Assembly: GCF_965278975.1 (NCBI RefSeq)
Contig: NZ_OZ257126.1
Location: 3,844,001-3,908,000 of the forward strand
Direction: 5' to 3'
Origin: Ferrovibrio sp965278975
GTDB lineage: Bacteria; Pseudomonadota; Alphaproteobacteria; Ferrovibrionales; Ferrovibrionaceae
Length of the DNA stretch: 64,000 nt
Position 1 is the stretch's first letter. Each line of letters starts with the position of its first letter. The notes below the pieces were generated by a model. That model was not told the DNA's origin, made no database searches, and saw only the letters and a program-made list of their open reading frames with translations. The position numbers and the translations under genes were made by a program. Below, in pieces: positions 8,125-16,026 of this stretch.

Positions 8125-9942
8125 ATGGACGAGCATAGCCTGCTATTCTCAGCTTTGGTCTATCTTGCCGCTGCAGTGATCGCGGTGCCGCTGACCAAGC
8201 GGCTCGGCATGGGCTCGGTGATCGGCTACCTGATTGCCGGCGTGGTGGTTGGCCCCTGGGGCCTCAAGCTGATCACCGATGTGGTCGAAATCCTGCATTT
8301 CTCTGAATTCGGCGTGGTGCTGCTGCTGTTCCTGATCGGCCTGGAACTGGAGCCGCGCCGGCTATGGCAGATGCGTGGGCCAATTTTTGGCCTCGGCACG
8401 GCGCAGCTTGCCGGCTGCGCCCTGGCGCTCGGGCTGCTCGGCCTTGCCTTCGGCTGGCCATGGCAGACCGTAGTGGTCGCGGGCCTTGGCCTCGGCCTGT
8501 CCTCCACCGCCATCGGCCTGCAGCCGCTCACCGAGCGCAACCTGCTCGGCACGCCGGGCGGGCGCGCGGCTTTCTCGATCCTGCTGTTCCAGGATATCGC
8601 GGTGATCCCGGCTCTCGCCGTGCTGCCGCTGCTGGCGATTGGCCCTGTGGCAGCCGACACATCCGGTCCGCAGGGTTTGCAGGCGGCCGGGCTGGCCATC
8701 GCGGTGATCATCGCCGTGATACTGGGCGGGCGCTACCTGACGCGACCGCTTTTCCGCATCATCGCCAGCACGGGCCTGCGCGAAATCTTCACGGCGGCGG
8801 CCCTGCTGATCGTGGTCGGCATCGCGGCACTGATGCAGTTTGCCGGCCTATCCATGGCTTTGGGCGCTTTCATCGGTGGCGTGCTGTTGGCAGAAAGCGA
8901 ATACCGCCACGAACTCGAAAGTAATATCGAGCCGTTCAAGGGCCTGCTGATGGGCCTGTTCTTCACCTCCGTTGGCATGACGGTGGATTTCGGGCTGCTG
9001 CGCTCGCATCCATGGGAGGTGCTGGCGGTGGTGGCCGGGCTGCTGCTGGCGAAATCCGCCGTGATTTTCGTGCTGGCATTGCTGGCCAAGATTCCGCGCG
9101 GGCAGCTCAGCCTGTTCACCTTCCTGCTGGCGCCGGGCGGTGAATTCGCCTTCGTGCTGTTCGGTGCCGCCGGCACGCTGGGCGTGATGAGTGCCGATAT
9201 TGCAGCCTTGCTTACGGTGTCGGTCGCGATTTCGATGCTGTTCGGCCCGCTGCTGCTGGTGCTGCATGACAAGGTGATCGAGCCGCGCCTGGTGGTGGTA
9301 TCGAACCGACCCGATGATGTGATGGAGGACCAGGGCAATCCGGTGCTGATTGCCGGCTTTGGCCGTGTCGGCCAGATTGCCGCGCGCCTGCTGTTCGCCA
9401 ACCGGATCAATGCCACGGTGCTGGACCATGACCCGGAAACCATCGATGCGCTGCGCATCTTCGGCTTCAAGGTGTTCTATGGCGATGCGACGCGGCTCGA
9501 CCTGCTGGAAGCCGCCGGCGCCGCCAAGGCCCGCGTGCTGATTGTCGCCATCGACAACCAGGAAGATTCGCTCAAGCTGGTCGATCTGGCGCAGCGGCAT
9601 TTCCCGAATCTCACCATCATCGCCCGCGCCCGCGATGTATTGCATGCCGTGGAACTGATGAACCGCAAGGTGCCGGTGATCGAACGCGAGACATTCCATT
9701 CCGCCTTGCGGCTGGGCGAGGAAACCCTGAAGGCGCTGGGCTATGGTGCCTATTCAGCCCGCAAGCGCGCACTGATGTTCAAGGCGCATAACGAAGCCTT
9801 GCTGGCCAACATGCACACCCATTGGGATGAGGGCCTGGATAAGCGCATCACGCTGCAGCAGCAGGCGCGCGCCCGCCTGCAGCAGAATCTCGAAGCCGAC
9901 GAAGTGGCGGTGCGGGAAAACCGCGAACTGGGCTGGGATTAG
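8125..9942 (+). CDS. kefC: KefB/KefC-type potassium/proton antiporter with RCK domain
   Basis: This 605-residue protein has an N-terminal monovalent cation:proton antiporter-2 domain of about twelve or thirteen helices (residues 1-385) and a cytosolic RCK/TrkA-N domain starting near residue 403 with the nucleotide motif GFGRVGQ. KefC systems release potassium and acidify the cytoplasm when glutathione adducts of toxic electrophiles appear. The segment LLLFLIGLELEPRRLW and the motif GGVLLAESEYRHELESNIEPFKGLLMG, here split by me for length, match the family. The C-terminal tail is shorter than in E. coli KefC. It follows the KefF-like gene at three bases, so the two form an operon. Confidence 0.93.
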   Translation: MDEHSLLFSALVYLAAAVIAVPLTKRLGMGSVIGYLIAGVVVGPWGLKLITDVVEILHFSEFGVVLLLFLIGLELEPRRLWQMRGPIFGLGTAQLAGCALALGLLGLAFGWPWQTVVVAGLGLGLSSTAIGLQPLTERNLLGTPGGRAAFSILLFQDIAVIPALAVLPLLAIGPVAADTSGPQGLQAAGLAIAVIIAVILGGRYLTRPLFRIIASTGLREIFTAAALLIVVGIAALMQFAGLSMALGAFIGGVLLAESEYRHELESNIEPFKGLLMGLFFTSVGMTVDFGLLRSHPWEVLAVVAGLLLAKSAVIFVLALLAKIPRGQLSLFTFLLAPGGEFAFVLFGAAGTLGVMSADIAALLTVSVAISMLFGPLLLVLHDKVIEPRLVVVSNRPDDVMEDQGNPVLIAGFGRVGQIAARLLFANRINATVLDHDPETIDALRIFGFKVFYGDATRLDLLEAAGAAKARVLIVAIDNQEDSLKLVDLAQRHFPNLTIIARARDVLHAVELMNRKVPVIERETFHSALRLGEETLKALGYGAYSARKRALMFKAHNEALLANMHTHWDEGLDKRITLQQQARARLQQNLEADEVAVRENRELGWD

Positions 9943-9950
9943 CACATTCT

Positions 9951-9981
9951 CGTCATGCCCCGCGAAGGCGGGGTATCCACG
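9951..9981 (+). repeat. Dispersed palindromic repeat, copy B
   Basis: CGTCATG frames a hairpin ATGCCCCGC-GAAG-GCGGGGTAT with one G-T wobble, ending in CCACG. It is in inverted orientation to copy C twenty bases further on, and the pair fills the gap between the convergent kefC-like and acyl-CoA synthetase genes. Confidence 0.8.
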
Positions 9982-10000
9982 AGTATTTATAAGAAGGAAG

Positions 10001-10034
10001 GCGTGGATGGCCCGCCTGAAGCGGGCCATGACGG
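10001..10034 (-). repeat. Dispersed palindromic repeat, copy C
   Basis: Inverted relative to copy B, it reads GCGTGG, a perfect 9-pair hairpin ATGGCCCGC-CTGAA-GCGGGCCAT, then GACGG. It ends two bases from the stop codon of the minus-strand acyl-CoA synthetase gene, so transcripts of that gene would carry it immediately after the stop. Confidence 0.8.
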
Positions 10035-10035
10035 T

Positions 10036-11556
10036 TTATGAGGCCTGCGTCAACCGCTTGCGCTGCACCTTGCCATTGGCGGTGCGCGGCAGGGTATCGA
10101 TGAAGCGCCATTCACGCGGGCATTTATAGGCTGCCAGGCGCTCATGGGCGAAGGCATCCAGTTCCTGGATATCCGGCCGGGCGCCGTCGCGCAGAATGAT
10201 GAAGGCGGCAATCACCGATACATCGGCGCGCACGCGCAGTTCCGTCACGGCGATTTCCTGCACCATGGGATGCTCGGCCAGGGCGGCTTCCACCTCGGCC
10301 GGCGAGACGCGGTAGCCCATGGCATTCATCACATCGTCGTTGCGGCCATGGTGCCAGAGATAGCCATCGGCATCGAGCGAGGCGAGATCGCCACCGAGGA
10401 ACCAGTCGCCGCGATAGACCAGGGCTTCTTCTTCCGGGCGATGCCAGTAGCCGAGCATCAACGAAGGTTCGGAGCGATGCACTGCCAGCAGGCCGGTCTC
10501 GCCGTTGGGCAGCGGCTCGGTGCTGTCGCTCTCTATGGGCAGGATGGCGACGCGGCGGCCCGGTTGCGGCTTGCCCGGGCTGCCGGGCTTTATCGTCATG
10601 CCGGGGCCGGTGGAGATGTAGGTGGAAATCTCGCTCATGCCGAGGGCTTCATAGAGCGGCTTCTGCATCACCTCCTGCCACTCGGCGAGCAGGGCGGGTT
10701 GCAAGGCTTCGCCGGCGGTGCAGCCATGGCGCAGGCTGGAGAGATCGTATTGCTTCACATCGCCGTATTTCAGGATCTGGCGATACAGCGTCGGCACGGC
10801 GGCAAAGATGGTGGCGCGGTGGCGCTCAATCAGCTTCGGCCAGATGCCGACATCGCGCGGGCCGTTATAGAGTACCGTGGTGGCGCCCACGGCCCAGGGA
10901 TCCACCAGGCCGACGCCGAGCGTGTAGGTCCAGTTGAAAGCGCCGGCATGCAGCAGCACATCGCTTTCCTGCAAGCCGAGCCAGCCCTGGTGCATCGGCC
11001 GGCGGCCCCAGGCGGCGCGCTGGGCATGCAGCACGCCTTTCGGTTTGCCGGTGGTGCCGGACGTGTAGACCAGGTAGGCCGGATCATCAGCCGAGGTATC
11101 GGCATAATCTTCAAGCGGCGCGGTTTCCTTCAGCCGCGCCAGCGTTGCCGGATCCAGCAGCTTCACGCCTTCGGGCAGTTTCAGGTCGCGCGCCAGTTCA
11201 GCGGAAGCGGCAACGGCGGCGGCGCCGGAATTGCCGAGCAGGAATTCCGCTTCGGCGCCGGTAAGCTGGGCGCTGGAGGGCAAAGCCACATGGCCGGCGG
11301 CGATGGTGGCGAAATAGGTGAGGGCATAATCGGCATCATTGGCCATGCGGATCATGATGCGCGAGCGCGGCGGCAGGCCGAGACCCTGGATGCCGGCGGC
11401 GAGGCGGCGCACGGCCAGATCGGCTTCAGCGAAGCTCATGCGGGTTTCACCGGCTTCGCCGACCAGGATCATGGCGGTCTTCTGCGGCCTCAGCCGTGCA
11501 TTGGCTTCCAGGCAATAGCGCGCGATGTTGAAACGGGCGGCGACAGGCTCGGTCAT
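10036..11556 (-). CDS. AMP-binding acyl-CoA synthetase
   Basis: This 506-residue ANL-family enzyme activates a carboxylic acid as an acyl-adenylate and transfers it to coenzyme A. The AMP-binding signature YTSGTTGKPKG is at residues 164-174, and the C-terminal swivel domain ends with the lysine motif RTANGKVQRKRL. The YRGDWFLGGDLASLDADGYLW segment, quoted in part, carries the conserved Asp of the hinge region. Substrate cannot be deduced; the neighbouring MFS transporter and Bug binding protein suggest an imported organic acid. The ATG overlaps the MFS stop by 4 bases, indicating coupled translation. Confidence 0.92.
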   Translation of the reverse strand: MTEPVAARFNIARYCLEANARLRPQKTAMILVGEAGETRMSFAEADLAVRRLAAGIQGLGLPPRSRIMIRMANDADYALTYFATIAAGHVALPSSAQLTGAEAEFLLGNSGAAAVAASAELARDLKLPEGVKLLDPATLARLKETAPLEDYADTSADDPAYLVYTSGTTGKPKGVLHAQRAAWGRRPMHQGWLGLQESDVLLHAGAFNWTYTLGVGLVDPWAVGATTVLYNGPRDVGIWPKLIERHRATIFAAVPTLYRQILKYGDVKQYDLSSLRHGCTAGEALQPALLAEWQEVMQKPLYEALGMSEISTYISTGPGMTIKPGSPGKPQPGRRVAILPIESDSTEPLPNGETGLLAVHRSEPSLMLGYWHRPEEEALVYRGDWFLGGDLASLDADGYLWHHGRNDDVMNAMGYRVSPAEVEAALAEHPMVQEIAVTELRVRADVSVIAAFIILRDGARPDIQELDAFAHERLAAYKCPREWRFIDTLPRTANGKVQRKRLTQAS

Positions 11557-12785
11557 TGCCGCATCATACCCGGCTTGGCATCGGGTCCCCGCAGATAAAA
11601 TGCCAGCGCCGAGGCCAGCAGCAATGCTTGCAGCCCGAACACGATGCGGTAGGCCATTTCAGTTGGCTGCGTGCCGATAGGCGTAAGCCAGGCCATCAGG
11701 TAACCGGTGAGAATCTGCTGGAAGGCGGCGCCGCCCATGGTGCCGATATTCAGCGTGGTGATGCCGCGCCCAGCCAATTCCGGCGGAAACACGCTGCGGG
11801 CATGGGCGAAGATCATCACCGTGGAGCCGTTCATCACCGCCGTAACGGTGAGGATGATGCCGACGGTCAGCACGCTCAGGCCTGAGATCAGCACGATGAT
11901 GCCGAGGCAGATGACCTGGATGCCGACGCCGACGCCGATCAGCCATTTGCGCGTATTGAACACCCGGTCGAGCGGTCCCCACAGGAAATAGCCGATAGCA
12001 GCACCCACAGCCATGAAGATCAGCACCTCGCCGCGTGCCGTGGTGTCCAGCCCATGCACATCATGCAGATAAGGCCCACTCCACAATCCCAGCAGGGAGA
12101 TGAAGGTGGCATAGGCGGTGAAGATGATGACGAAAAGATACGGGAAGCTCGGGTTGCGCACCACGTCGCCAATGCCGCGGATGGTGTCGGCCAAACTCTC
12201 GCCTTGCCTGGTCTTGGACTTGGCGGGAGCGGGATCGTCGCGCAGCACGAACCACGACAGGACGATCAGCAGCACGGTGAAGGCCGCCGAAACATAAAAG
12301 GCGGCGCGCCAGCCATAGGTTTGTGAGAACCAGGCCAGGGGCGCGGTGGAAGCGATGACGCCAAGATTGCCAACAGCGATCAGGATGCCGGAAATGGTGG
12401 CGAATTTCTCCGGTGCGAACCAGCGGCCGAACAGCACCAGCGGGCCGGTGAGCAGCGCGCCGCAGCCGATGCCGAGCACGATGCGGGCGAGCGTGAGTTC
12501 CAGCAGGCCATCGCCATTGGCAAACCACACTGCGCCGATGAAGGCGATGACCAGGGTGGCGATGATGGTGCGGCGCGGACCCCAGCGGTCGAGTGCGATG
12601 CCGACCGGGAACTGGCTGACCGCGAAGGTAATGAAGAAGGCGCCGGTGAGGATGCCGAGGTCATCCGGCGTCAGGTGCAGTTCCCGCATCAGGTCCGGGC
12701 CGATCACGGCATTGGCCGAGCGGTAGAACTGGCTGATGATGTAGCTCAGGCAGCAGCAGACGAGAATGCGGTACGCAATCGACAC
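11553..12785 (-). CDS. MFS transporter
   Basis: This 410-residue protein has about twelve hydrophobic helices and the MFS motif A-like loop ALDRWGPRRT between helices 2 and 3, with a central cytosolic loop rich in basic residues near 195-215. It starts with GTG at 12785. It is co-directional with the downstream acyl-CoA synthetase (4-base overlap) and the upstream Bug binding protein, so uptake of a carboxylate that is then activated to a CoA thioester is a reasonable inference. The actual substrate is not visible. Confidence 0.9.
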   Translation of the reverse strand: MSIAYRILVCCCLSYIISQFYRSANAVIGPDLMRELHLTPDDLGILTGAFFITFAVSQFPVGIALDRWGPRRTIIATLVIAFIGAVWFANGDGLLELTLARIVLGIGCGALLTGPLVLFGRWFAPEKFATISGILIAVGNLGVIASTAPLAWFSQTYGWRAAFYVSAAFTVLLIVLSWFVLRDDPAPAKSKTRQGESLADTIRGIGDVVRNPSFPYLFVIIFTAYATFISLLGLWSGPYLHDVHGLDTTARGEVLIFMAVGAAIGYFLWGPLDRVFNTRKWLIGVGVGIQVICLGIIVLISGLSVLTVGIILTVTAVMNGSTVMIFAHARSVFPPELAGRGITTLNIGTMGGAAFQQILTGYLMAWLTPIGTQPTEMAYRIVFGLQALLLASALAFYLRGPDAKPGMMRQ

Positions 12786-12797
12786 ATGAGCCTCTTG

Positions 12798-12823
12798 GGT
12801 GCGGCCCCACCGGGGGCCGCACC
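12798..12823 (-). promoter_or_regulatory. Strong intercistronic stem-loop between the Bug and MFS genes
   Basis: GGTGCGGCCCC pairs perfectly over 11 bases with GGGGCCGCACC around a four-base loop. It lies between the stop of the Bug-type gene and the GTG of the MFS gene. No T-run follows on the minus strand, so it is more likely an mRNA-stabilising or partial attenuating hairpin than a full terminator. Confidence 0.55.
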
Positions 12824-12862
12824 GCCAGGGTAATGAGATGCAGGGTTACAGGAAACGCCGGA

Positions 12863-13861
12863 TCAGTCGAGCTTCGCGCCGGAGGTTTTCACCACTTCAG
12901 CCCAGCGCTTGATTTCCGAGCTGATGAAGGGCGCGAATTCAGCCGGCGTCATGGTCGGGGTATCGGAGCCGTTCTTGGCCCAGATATCCTTCAGCTCGGC
13001 GCTGTCCAGCGCCTTGCGGGTTTCGGCATACATCTTCGTCACGATGTCAGCCGGCGTGCCCTTCGGCGCCCACATGGCATACCAGGTGGAAACGACATAG
13101 CCATCCAGGCCGGCTTCCTTGGTGGTCGGCACATTGGGGAAGGCGCCGTTGCGCGTCGGCGAAGCCATGCCGAGCGGGATGATGCGGCCGCCGGTGATCT
13201 GGCCCGCCGAGGTGCCGAGACCGTCGAACACCATATGCACTTCGCCCGCCAGCAGGCCCTGCATGGCCGGGCCGGCGCCGCGATAGGGCACATGGGTGAT
13301 TTCGGTCTTGGTCACGATCTTGAACAGCTCGCCCGCCAGATGGTGCGTGGTGCCGTTGCCAGCCGAGCCGTAATCCATCTTGCCCGGATTGGCCTTCAGA
13401 TACTTGATCAGGTCGGCCAGCGTGCGGGCTTCCACCTTCTGCGGGTTGACCACGATCACCTGCGGCGGCTGCGCGATCACGGTGATCGGCACGAAATCCT
13501 TCTCAAGATCGTAGTCGAGCTTCGGATACAGCGACGGCGCGATGGTGTGATGCGCCGCGCCGATGAAGAAATTGTAGCCGTCAGCCGGGGAGCGGGCTGC
13601 CACGCTGGCGCCGATGGTGCCGCCGGCACCGCCACGGTTGTCGATCACGATCTGCTGGTTCAGCGCCTTGCCGATCACGGCAGCGAGCGGGCGGGCGAAG
13701 GCATCGGTGCCGCCGCCAGCGGGGAAGGGCACCACCCAGGTGATCGGGCGGTTCGGCCAGGCCTGGGCCTGGGCGGCACCGGGTGCGCTGAGGACCGCGA
13801 GGGCGGGCAGGGTGAAGGCAATAGCTGCGGCAAGGCTGCGCCGCGTGATGGCCCGAATCAT
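12863..13861 (-). CDS. Bug/TctC-family periplasmic solute-binding protein
   Basis: This 332-residue protein has a cleavable signal peptide (basic start MIRAITRRS, hydrophobic core, A-Q-A cleavage near residue 33). The Bug signature follows: WPNRPITWVVPFPAGGGTD, the NRGGAGGTIGA loop that binds the carboxylate of the ligand, and MDYGSAGNGTTHHLAGEL. Bug proteins bind organic acids in the periplasm, classically for TctAB permeases. No TctA or TctB gene is in the window, so it may serve the adjacent MFS protein, act as a sensor, or use a distant permease. Regulated probably by the AraC protein encoded just upstream. Confidence 0.94.
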   Translation of the reverse strand: MIRAITRRSLAAAIAFTLPALAVLSAPGAAQAQAWPNRPITWVVPFPAGGGTDAFARPLAAVIGKALNQQIVIDNRGGAGGTIGASVAARSPADGYNFFIGAAHHTIAPSLYPKLDYDLEKDFVPITVIAQPPQVIVVNPQKVEARTLADLIKYLKANPGKMDYGSAGNGTTHHLAGELFKIVTKTEITHVPYRGAGPAMQGLLAGEVHMVFDGLGTSAGQITGGRIIPLGMASPTRNGAFPNVPTTKEAGLDGYVVSTWYAMWAPKGTPADIVTKMYAETRKALDSAELKDIWAKNGSDTPTMTPAEFAPFISSEIKRWAEVVKTSGAKLD

Positions 13862-13919
13862 AACGTTCCTCCAGATTTATGTTTTATGTACAACTACTTT
13901 AGAGAATGAATGGGGCCGG

Positions 13920-14708
13920 TCAAGACAAGCTTGCGGTGGCAGCCAGATAGCGCTGCGGCGGCACCCCCAGCGAGCGCCGGAACATGGCGGTGAAGGCCGA
14001 GGCGCTGTCATAACCCAGCCGTGCCGCCACCTGCGCCACCGGCTCGCCGCCGGCCAGCCGCGCCACCGCATCGGCCAGCCGGGCGCGTTCGCGCCAGCGG
14101 CGGAAACTCAGGCCGGTTTCCTGCTGGAACAGCCGCGCCAGGGTGCGCGGGCTGGCGCCGCTTCTGGCGGCCCATTCTTCCAGTGACAGGCGGCTGCCGG
14201 GCTGTTCCAGCAACGCCTCGCAGAGCCGCTTGAGCCTAGCATCCTGCGGCATCGGCAGGCCCAGCGGCACGGCGGGCAGGCGGCGCAGTTCATCCAGGAT
14301 CAACTGCATGATCAGGCCGGCGCGGCCTTGCGTGTCGTATTCCACCGGCTCGGCGATCGCTTCCAGGATCAGTTCACGCAGCAGTGGCGACACATCCACC
14401 ACGCGGCATTCCGTCGGCAGTGCCGGATCGGCATCAGGCGCCACATAGAGCGTGCGCATCGCCACTGCCGAAGCCATCCGCACTTCATGGCGCATGCCGG
14501 CCGGCACCCAGACGGCGCGCAGCGGCGGCACCACGAAAGCACCTTCCGGGGTGATCACCCGCATCACGCCGCTCACGGCATAGAGCAATTGGGCGCGCGG
14601 ATGGTCATGCGGCTCGATGTGGTAGCCAGCCGGGAAAGGCTTCGCCATCGCCGCCACCGGGCGGGGCACATGCTGGTAGTCCTGCGGATCGGTGCTTCTG
14701 GCGGCCAC
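13920..14708 (-). CDS. AraC-family transcriptional regulator with cupin sensor domain
   Basis: This 262-residue protein has an N-terminal cupin-like arm (HIEPHDHPRAQLLYAVSG, then VWVPAGMRHEV) and a C-terminal AraC double helix-turn-helix (LSLEEWAARSGASPRTLARLFQQE and VAQVAARLGYDSASAFTAMFRR, each quoted partly). A GTG at 14708 gives this length; an internal ATG at 14648 after GGTGG is an alternative start. It lies between a divergent MFS gene and a co-directional Bug-MFS-ligase set. The spacer to the divergent gene holds direct repeats 21 bases apart, the geometry AraC-type regulators recognise. Confidence 0.92.
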   Translation of the reverse strand: MAARSTDPQDYQHVPRPVAAMAKPFPAGYHIEPHDHPRAQLLYAVSGVMRVITPEGAFVVPPLRAVWVPAGMRHEVRMASAVAMRTLYVAPDADPALPTECRVVDVSPLLRELILEAIAEPVEYDTQGRAGLIMQLILDELRRLPAVPLGLPMPQDARLKRLCEALLEQPGSRLSLEEWAARSGASPRTLARLFQQETGLSFRRWRERARLADAVARLAGGEPVAQVAARLGYDSASAFTAMFRRSLGVPPQRYLAATASLS

Positions 14709-14737
14709 TGGCAGAATCTCGATAGTATTTGGCAGAA
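14709..14737. promoter_or_regulatory. Candidate AraC-type operator: TGGCAGAA direct repeats 21 bases apart
   Basis: TGGCAGAA occurs at 14709-14716 and again at 14730-14737, so the half-sites are exactly two helical turns apart on the same face. They lie between the AraC-type regulator start and the divergent MFS gene. This spacing is characteristic of AraC-family sites; binding itself is inference. Confidence 0.5.
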
Positions 14738-14748
14738 CAGATTGAACC

Positions 14749-14766
14749 GGACAGGCTAGCCTGTCC
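14749..14766. promoter_or_regulatory. Perfect 18-base palindrome in the AraC/MFS spacer
   Basis: GGACAGGCTAGCCTGTCC is a perfect palindrome 35 bases before the MFS start and 12 bases after the second TGGCAGAA repeat. It may be an operator for a second regulator or a small leader hairpin in the MFS transcript. Confidence 0.45.
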
Positions 14767-14800
14767 AGGTAGGAATCGCGTCTCCTCTGGAGTGGTAATC

Positions 14801-15997
14801 ATGAATCTGTCCCGCCGCGTGGTGAACTTCGTCAATATCGGCCACGCCTTCGATCACATGCTGATGCTGATCTTCCCCACCGCCGTGCTCACCATGGATC
14901 AGGCTTTCGGCCTGCCCTATGGCGAATTGCTGGCACTTTCTATCGGCGGCTTCATCTCCTTCGGCCTGTTCTCCATTCCCGCCGGCTGGCTCGGCGACCG
15001 CTGGAGCCGGCATAAGATGATGACCATCTTCTTCTTCGGCATCGGCAGTGCCACCATGCTTACCGGCCTGGCCCAGGCGCCCTGGCAGATCGCCGTCGGC
15101 CTCACCGCCATGGGCCTGTTCGCCGCCATCTACCATCCGGTCGGCGGCGCGCTGCTGGTGGCCAATGTGGAGAAGATGGGCCGCGACCTCGGCATCAACG
15201 GCGTCTGGGGTAATATGGGCGTGGCGCTGGCGGCGCTGATCACCGGCGGCCTGGCGCAATGGCTCGGCTGGCGCGCGGCTTTCTTCGTGCCGGGCTTGGC
15301 GGCGCTGATTGCCGGTGTGTTCTGGCTGATCATGGTGCCGAACCGCCCGAGTGCGGGCAAGGCGGCGGCCAAGAAGGCCGTGGATGTGCCGCGCGACGTG
15401 GTGATCCGCGCCTTCGTGGTGCTCTCCTTGGTCACCATTGCTGGCGGCATCACCTTCAATGCCGGCACCGTATCGCTGCCCAAGCTGTTCGAGGAGCAGC
15501 TTCACTTCGGTTCGCTCTCCACCTTCGGCATCGGCCTCACCGCGGCCCTGGTCTACATCTTCGGCGCCATGGCGCAGCTGATCATCGGCAATATCATCGA
15601 CCGGCTGCCGCTGCGCAGCGTGTTCGTGCCGGTGGCGGCCTTGCAGGCGCCGTGCTTCTTCCTTGCCGGCTGGGCCGTGGGCTGGCCTTTGCTTGGCTTC
15701 GCCGCCGGCATCATGTTCGCGCTGTTCGGCCAGGTAACAATCAACGATGCCATGATCGCGCGCTACACCACGGATTCCTGGCGTGCCCGGGCTTTCTCGA
15801 TCCGCTATGTGATGTCGTTCACCGCCAGCGCGCTCGCCGTGCCGCTGATCTCGTTCCTGCATACCCGCACCGGTAATTTCGAGGCGGTGTATACCGTGCT
15901 GGCAGTGCTGGGCGTGTTCATCTTCCTCGGCTCGCTGGCTTTCCCGCACCGGCCTGAGGAGATTGCCCCGGCACCCGCGCAGGCGGCTGCCGAGTAG
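14801..15997 (+). CDS. MFS transporter, fosmidomycin-resistance-like group
   Basis: This 398-residue protein has twelve predicted helices, the motif A-like loop AGWLGDRWSRHK after helix 2, and the segment AAIYHPVGGALL, which resembles Fsr-type (fosmidomycin resistance) exporters along with the early NIGHAFDHMLMLIFPT. The ATG at 14801 is preceded by CTGGAG about 8 bases upstream; a longer reading would place sequence over the palindrome and operator repeats. It is divergent from the AraC regulator and probably controlled by it. Whether it exports a drug or transports a metabolite is unknown. Confidence 0.88.
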   Translation: MNLSRRVVNFVNIGHAFDHMLMLIFPTAVLTMDQAFGLPYGELLALSIGGFISFGLFSIPAGWLGDRWSRHKMMTIFFFGIGSATMLTGLAQAPWQIAVGLTAMGLFAAIYHPVGGALLVANVEKMGRDLGINGVWGNMGVALAALITGGLAQWLGWRAAFFVPGLAALIAGVFWLIMVPNRPSAGKAAAKKAVDVPRDVVIRAFVVLSLVTIAGGITFNAGTVSLPKLFEEQLHFGSLSTFGIGLTAALVYIFGAMAQLIIGNIIDRLPLRSVFVPVAALQAPCFFLAGWAVGWPLLGFAAGIMFALFGQVTINDAMIARYTTDSWRARAFSIRYVMSFTASALAVPLISFLHTRTGNFEAVYTVLAVLGVFIFLGSLAFPHRPEEIAPAPAQAAAE

Positions 15998-16001
15998 GAA
16001 A

Positions 16002-16026
16002 CAGCGTAGTAAATTTTACTCCGCTG
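16002..16026. repeat. 25-base near-palindrome at convergent MFS/RND gene ends
   Basis: The 25 bases centred on AGTAAATTTTACT match their own reverse complement at 23 positions, with arms CAGCG and CGCTG. It covers the stop codon of the minus-strand RND gene and lies just after the MFS stop. It could act as a bidirectional transcription end signal, though it lacks a classical T-run. Confidence 0.4.
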
